Source: Thomasclavelia sp.
GTDB lineage: Bacteria; Bacillota_I; Bacilli_A; Erysipelotrichales; Erysipelotrichaceae
Reading direction: 5' to 3'
Assembly: GCA_020024765.1 (NCBI GenBank)
Contig: JAHHTG010000044.1
Span: 1 to 9,125 of the forward strand
DNA: 9,125 nt
The notes under the pieces were generated by a model. The model did no database searches, was not told where the DNA came from, and saw only the letters and a program-made list of their open reading frames with translations. Below are positions 6,347 through 9,125 of the stretch, in pieces (within the stretch, counting starts at the first letter, position 1; every line of letters starts with the position of its first letter). The position numbers were made by a program, and so were the translations under genes.

Positions 6347-6493
6347 TTATTTTGTCTTTGTAGCAGTATCTGGAATGATGCTTGGTTTTTCTTGTTCAGT
6401 TAATGGATCGATAGTTGGTCGTTTAGTTGTAACAACGTTTGCAACTAATTGACCCAACTTATTATCAACAACCGTAATCTTAACAGTATTTTC
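6347..6493 (-). pseudogene. Orphan 48-codon coding tail downstream of hflX
   Basis: On the minus strand a frame runs from just after a TAG (6496-6494) to TAA (6349-6347), overlapping the last hflX codons in another frame. The peptide looks coding: a beta-strand-like N-terminal half (NTVKITVVDNK, then QLVANVVTT) followed by a Pro/Thr/Glu/Lys-rich tail (RPTIDPLTEQEKPSIIPD) that ends Lys-Thr-Lys. It has no ATG and no ribosome binding site. A terminator follows 2 nt after its stop, as at a genuine gene end. It may be the 3' remnant of a deleted gene, or a tail once joined to HflX and cut off by a one-base frameshift in the GGAAAATACTG stretch (removing one A joins the frames). HflX already has a normal length without it, which favours a remnant. 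I do not recognise the family; the beta-rich start recalls Ig-like or OB-like domains only loosely. Confidence 0.45.
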
Positions 6494-7703
6494 CTAGTTG
6501 TAAAACATATTCTTTTGGACCTGAAATAAGGATCTTCTGTCCTTCGTCAAGATGCTCAAGAATTGTTACTTTTGTCTTGTTTTTAAATTCTTCAAGATAT
6601 CCTAAATCGCTATATGGGACTAAGCATTGTAATTCCATTTCATTAGGATAAATTTTAGAAACAATTGTATCTAGAAGATTTTCAATGCCATCTAAAGTCT
6701 TTGTTGAAATGGTTAAAGGGTATTGATTAGTGTTTTCAACTAAGTCAGTTTTGTTGTAAACATTGATGATTGGAGTATCATGCACACCAATCTCCTTTAA
6801 AGTTTTGAGGGTAACATTAATTTGTTCATCGCAGTTCTTATTTGTTAAATCAATGACATTCAAAAGTAAATCAGCTTCTTTAGCTGCGCTCAAAGTTGAA
6901 TGGAAGGCTTCGATTAGATCATGTGGCAAATCACTCACAAAACCAACTGTATCAAATAATAGGAATTCATAATTCAAATATTTAATTTTTCTAATCGAAG
7001 TATCTAATGTCGCAAACAACATGTTCTCTTCAAAGACTTGTTTCTCACTCCTGTCATTAATATTCAACAAGGCATTCATTAAACTCGACTTACCAGCATT
7101 GGTATAACCAACCAACGAAACCTTTTTTAGCAATGATTTATTACGATGATTTGATTTCTCATGGCGTTCTTTTTCAATCTTAACAAGTTCTTTACGTAAT
7201 TCAGCAATCTTATCAGCGTTCTTGCGTTTGATAACAGCAGCTCTGGTTTCGCCTGTGCCTTTATTCTTAACACCACCTCTTTGTCGTTCGTTATCTTCGC
7301 TTTCTTTTAAATAACGAGGCAAATTATATTTCAAGCGCGCCATTTCTGTTTGAATCATTGCTTCCTTAGTACGAGCACGAGATGAAAAAATATTAAGAAT
7401 TAAAGTTGTGCGATCAATGACATCAACCCCACAATATTCAGCAATGCGCGGCAAAACATTAATTGAAAGATTATTTAAAAAGACAATAGCCTTGGCATCC
7501 GTCTCATCTACCGCAGCCTTTAATTCATCAAGTTTTCCTTTCCGAAAGACAGTTTGTTTATCCATACTACGGCTTAATTGAGTTACGACTTTGACAATTT
7601 CAATATCCGATGCTTTACAAAGTTCAATGCATTCGTCAACCATGTTATTAAAATCAACTCGGCCTAAATTAACGCCGGCCAAAATTGCATGTAATTTAGC
7701 CAT
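6480..7703 (-). CDS. hflX: GTPase HflX, ribosome-associated
   Basis: This 407-aa cytosolic GTPase binds the 50S subunit and splits or rescues stalled ribosomes. The N-terminal HflX domain (about 1-130) has the family's RKGKLDEL and DRTTLILNIFSSRARTKEA segments. A charged coiled-coil linker containing RQRGGVKNKGTGE follows (about 130-190), then the TrmE-Era-like GTPase domain. G1 is GYTNAGKSS (199-207), G2 is T232 in FATLD, G3 is DTVGF (251-255), G4 is NKTD (317-320) and G5 is STK (333-335). A short C-terminal domain ends at GKYC, a normal family length. The ATG at 7703 is 3 nt after the phosphatase stop, in the same frame. No good Shine-Dalgarno is seen, so translation probably depends on coupling to the phosphatase. 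An orphan coding tail overlaps its 3' end. Confidence 0.96.
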   Translation of the reverse strand: MAKLHAILAGVNLGRVDFNNMVDECIELCKASDIEIVKVVTQLSRSMDKQTVFRKGKLDELKAAVDETDAKAIVFLNNLSINVLPRIAEYCGVDVIDRTTLILNIFSSRARTKEAMIQTEMARLKYNLPRYLKESEDNERQRGGVKNKGTGETRAAVIKRKNADKIAELRKELVKIEKERHEKSNHRNKSLLKKVSLVGYTNAGKSSLMNALLNINDRSEKQVFEENMLFATLDTSIRKIKYLNYEFLLFDTVGFVSDLPHDLIEAFHSTLSAAKEADLLLNVIDLTNKNCDEQINVTLKTLKEIGVHDTPIINVYNKTDLVENTNQYPLTISTKTLDGIENLLDTIVSKIYPNEMELQCLVPYSDLGYLEEFKNKTKVTILEHLDEGQKILISGPKEYVLQLGKYC

Positions 7704-7706
7704 ATA

Positions 7707-8438
7707 CTATACCAAATAATGGTCGCGAATCATTTCGATGTCTTGACTCGTCAAACCATATTCTTCTTTAAAGAAAGTGCCATAATCATGATATTTTGCA
7801 AGAATCACATCATGTGTGCCTTCAAGCCATTCGCGGAAACATAAACTTGGTCGGCGAATTTCATTTGGTTTTTTATGAAATTGTTCAACTCTAAACTTTA
7901 AATAAATATCATGAGAAATTAAGTAGTCATGGTAAATCGTTTCTTCATCAACTCCCAACAAGGCTTCTAGCAATGCCGCAAAGACCCCTGTCCGATCTTT
8001 ACCAGCCGAACAATGGAAGTAGATTGGCGTTTCGCCTGCTTTAATCCAATCAAAAATTTGATGATAAGCCGGATTCTCGAATGGTAGTTGTTTATAAATC
8101 ATGACTAGCCACTCTTCAATAAGGCTTGCCCTTTCTTCAGAAATAGTATTAAGATCATCAGACTTTACACGATCATTCTTAGTAATAGCCGGTAAATGAT
8201 GATACTCAGCACCTTTCGGTATATAAACTGGACTCTTTTCACCAGATTCATCATAGCCTCTAAAATCAATAATATGTTTAAAACCAATATTATCGAGGAT
8301 AGTTTTGTCGTTGTCATTGAGGCGTTCTTCTAAGAATGCTGGACCTCTGTAAAAACAATGTTCTTTAATTTGACGACCATCAATCGTCTTGATACCACCT
8401 AATTCTCTAAAATTTAGTAAACTTATCTTGTTATTCAT
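7707..8438 (-). CDS. Protein tyrosine phosphatase superfamily protein (LipA/PtpB-like)
   Basis: This 243-aa phosphatase belongs to the Y_phosphatase3 type, the group with Listeria LipA and Mycobacterium PtpB. The N-terminal NFRELGG (9-15) and IDFRGYDE (57-64) match the family's N-x-R-D-x-G-G and D-x-R-x-x-x-E signatures. The P-loop HCSAGKDRTG (142-151) has the nucleophile C143 and R149; Lys-Asp after the Gly is typical of enzymes with dual protein or phosphoinositide activity. No signal peptide is visible, so it is probably cytosolic. The physiological substrate is unknown. The start at 8438 has a perfect TATAAT ending 7 nt upstream and no Shine-Dalgarno, so the mRNA appears leaderless. The gene ends in TAG and is followed by TAT and then the hflX ATG in the same frame, forming a tight two-gene unit. 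Confidence 0.92.
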   Translation of the reverse strand: MNNKISLLNFRELGGIKTIDGRQIKEHCFYRGPAFLEERLNDNDKTILDNIGFKHIIDFRGYDESGEKSPVYIPKGAEYHHLPAITKNDRVKSDDLNTISEERASLIEEWLVMIYKQLPFENPAYHQIFDWIKAGETPIYFHCSAGKDRTGVFAALLEALLGVDEETIYHDYLISHDIYLKFRVEQFHKKPNEIRRPSLCFREWLEGTHDVILAKYHDYGTFFKEEYGLTSQDIEMIRDHYLV

Positions 8439-8445
8439 ATGTTTA

Positions 8446-8451
8446 ATTATA
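8446..8451 (-). promoter_or_regulatory. -10 box of the phosphatase-hflX operon, leaderless arrangement
   Basis: A consensus TATAAT (8451-8446 on the minus strand) is followed by TAAACAT and then the ATG at 8438. Transcription would start on or next to the start codon. No convincing -35 is visible at 16-18 nt upstream. Confidence 0.5.
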
Positions 8452-8457
8452 TACTAA

Positions 8458-8508
8458 TTAACTTATCAATGGTTAAAATGATATAATGTATATGATATAT
8501 AAAGGAGA
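8458..8508 (+). promoter_or_regulatory. Promoter and ribosome binding site of the nucleotidyltransferase gene
   Basis: TTAACT (8458-8463), an 18-nt spacer and a consensus TATAAT (8482-8487) preceded by TGA give an extended -10 promoter. AAAGGAGA (8501-8508) lies 7 nt before the ATG at 8516, a strong Shine-Dalgarno. The upstream part is shared with the divergent phosphatase promoter region, the two -10 boxes being 30 nt apart. Confidence 0.75.
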
Positions 8509-8515
8509 AAATTAA

Positions 8516-9125
8516 ATGAAACCTACTCTAGTTATTTTAGCTGCCGGCATGGGTTCGCGTTATGGTGGACTTAAACAAGTCGATGCAGTTGGTAACCATG
8601 GTGAAGCTATTATTGATTTTACAATTTTTGATGCCATCGAAGCTGGCTTTAAGAAAGTTGTCTTCATCATTCGAAAAGAACACGAAGAACTTTTCGAAAA
8701 GAATTTCGCTGCTAAACTTCGCAAGTTCGTTGAAGTTGGTTATGCATACCAAGATTTAAACGACATCCCTGAAGGATGCACAATTCCTGAAGGACGTGAA
8801 AAACCTTGGGGAACAACTCATGCATTGCTTGCTTGTCGCAATGTTATTACTGAAGATCCATTTGTAATCTGTAACGCCGATGACTTCTATGGCAAAGATG
8901 CATTCGTTAAAATCATGGAATACATGAACAAAGAAACAGCTGATGATGAATACGCAATGGTTGGCTATAAATTAGCTAACACATTATCAGAAAATGGTAC
9001 TGTTACTCGTGGTTTCTGTGAAAATACAAACGGCTATTTAAGCAAAATTCGTGAAGTATTAAAGATTAGAAAAACAGAAACAGGTGCTGAATACGAAGAA
9101 AACGGTGAATGGATTGCATGTGATC
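8516..9125 (+). CDS. Sugar-phosphate nucleotidyltransferase-like protein, 3' end outside the window
   Basis: An open frame of 203 codons runs off the right edge, so the stop is not seen; relatives I recall are roughly 300 aa. The N-terminal LAAGMGSRYGGLKQ (8-21) is the nucleoside-triphosphate-binding signature of the NTP_transferase (GT-A fold) family, with the expected Arg15 and Lys20. PWGTTHALL (97-105) matches the family's G-T-x-x-A-L nucleotide loop, and CNADDFYG (119-126) carries the metal-binding Asp. The protein probably transfers an NMP to a sugar phosphate or similar alcohol phosphate, as in cell-surface polysaccharide or teichoic-acid precursor synthesis. The exact substrate cannot be told. 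It is divergent from the phosphatase and has its own promoter and strong Shine-Dalgarno. Its codon choice looks more GC-favourable than that of the ALDH gene, perhaps reflecting higher expression. Confidence 0.88.
   Translation, partial: MKPTLVILAAGMGSRYGGLKQVDAVGNHGEAIIDFTIFDAIEAGFKKVVFIIRKEHEELFEKNFAAKLRKFVEVGYAYQDLNDIPEGCTIPEGREKPWGTTHALLACRNVITEDPFVICNADDFYGKDAFVKIMEYMNKETADDEYAMVGYKLANTLSENGTVTRGFCENTNGYLSKIREVLKIRKTETGAEYEENGEWIACD

Noticed and set aside
870..8467. TTAACTTAT shared by the SDR palindrome (874-882) and the phosphatase/nucleotidyltransferase gap (8458-8466)
   Set aside because: A 9-nt AT-rich match without symmetry at the second site is expected by chance.
8537..8759. Short frames on both strands inside the nucleotidyltransferase gene
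   Set aside because: The frame beginning at 8516 gives clear family motifs with a promoter and SD, so these are shadows.

Overview
The window is AT-rich, densely packed bacterial DNA. Short intergenic gaps, GGAGG-type ribosome binding sites at several genes, hairpin plus T-run terminators, and UGA used as a normal stop with Trp encoded by UGG all suggest a low-GC Bacillota. An Erysipelotrichia-like lineage is possible, but I cannot fix it from the sequence. No tRNA, rRNA, CRISPR array, insertion sequence or phage gene was seen.

Layout. Positions 1-90 hold two back-to-back terminators with a perfect 20-bp palindrome between them. The minus strand then carries an SDR oxidoreductase (91-849) and, upstream of it, an iron-type alcohol dehydrogenase (939-2096). 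Next on the minus strand is a 4Fe-4S RlmD/RumA-type rRNA m5U methyltransferase (2182-3519), which closes with a terminator whose loop contains its stop codon. Divergent from it on the plus strand is a class-3-like aldehyde dehydrogenase (3587-4852). Its reading frame continues, conserved, past an in-frame TAG for another 37 codons to a TAA at 4964-4966. A bidirectional terminator separates it from a minus-strand pair: an EamA/DMT transporter (6126-5263) overlapping by 4 nt an AroQ chorismate mutase (5266-4991). After a 350-nt gap holding a terminator and an orphan 48-codon reading frame comes a second minus-strand pair: a PTP-type phosphatase (8438-7707) and the GTPase HflX (7703-6480). A nucleotidyltransferase runs off the right edge (8516 onward, plus strand).

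How the genes fit together. The ADH, SDR and aldehyde dehydrogenase could all act in alcohol/aldehyde/ketone redox chemistry. RlmD and HflX both act on ribosomes. The transporter and chorismate mutase are translationally coupled and may link aromatic biosynthesis to export. These links are inference from position.

Most notable observations. (1) The aldehyde dehydrogenase is cut by an amber codon although its C-terminus and terminator are preserved. (2) Four genes (rlmD-like, ALDH, EamA, phosphatase) have a -10 hexamer ending 6-8 nt before the ATG and no Shine-Dalgarno, suggesting leaderless mRNAs, while other genes in the same window have good Shine-Dalgarno sites. (3) An orphan coding tail follows hflX, directly before a terminator. 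(4) A perfect 18-bp palindrome lies between a -10 box and the ribosome binding site of the SDR gene. I saw nothing that amounts to a new multi-gene defence or mobile system.
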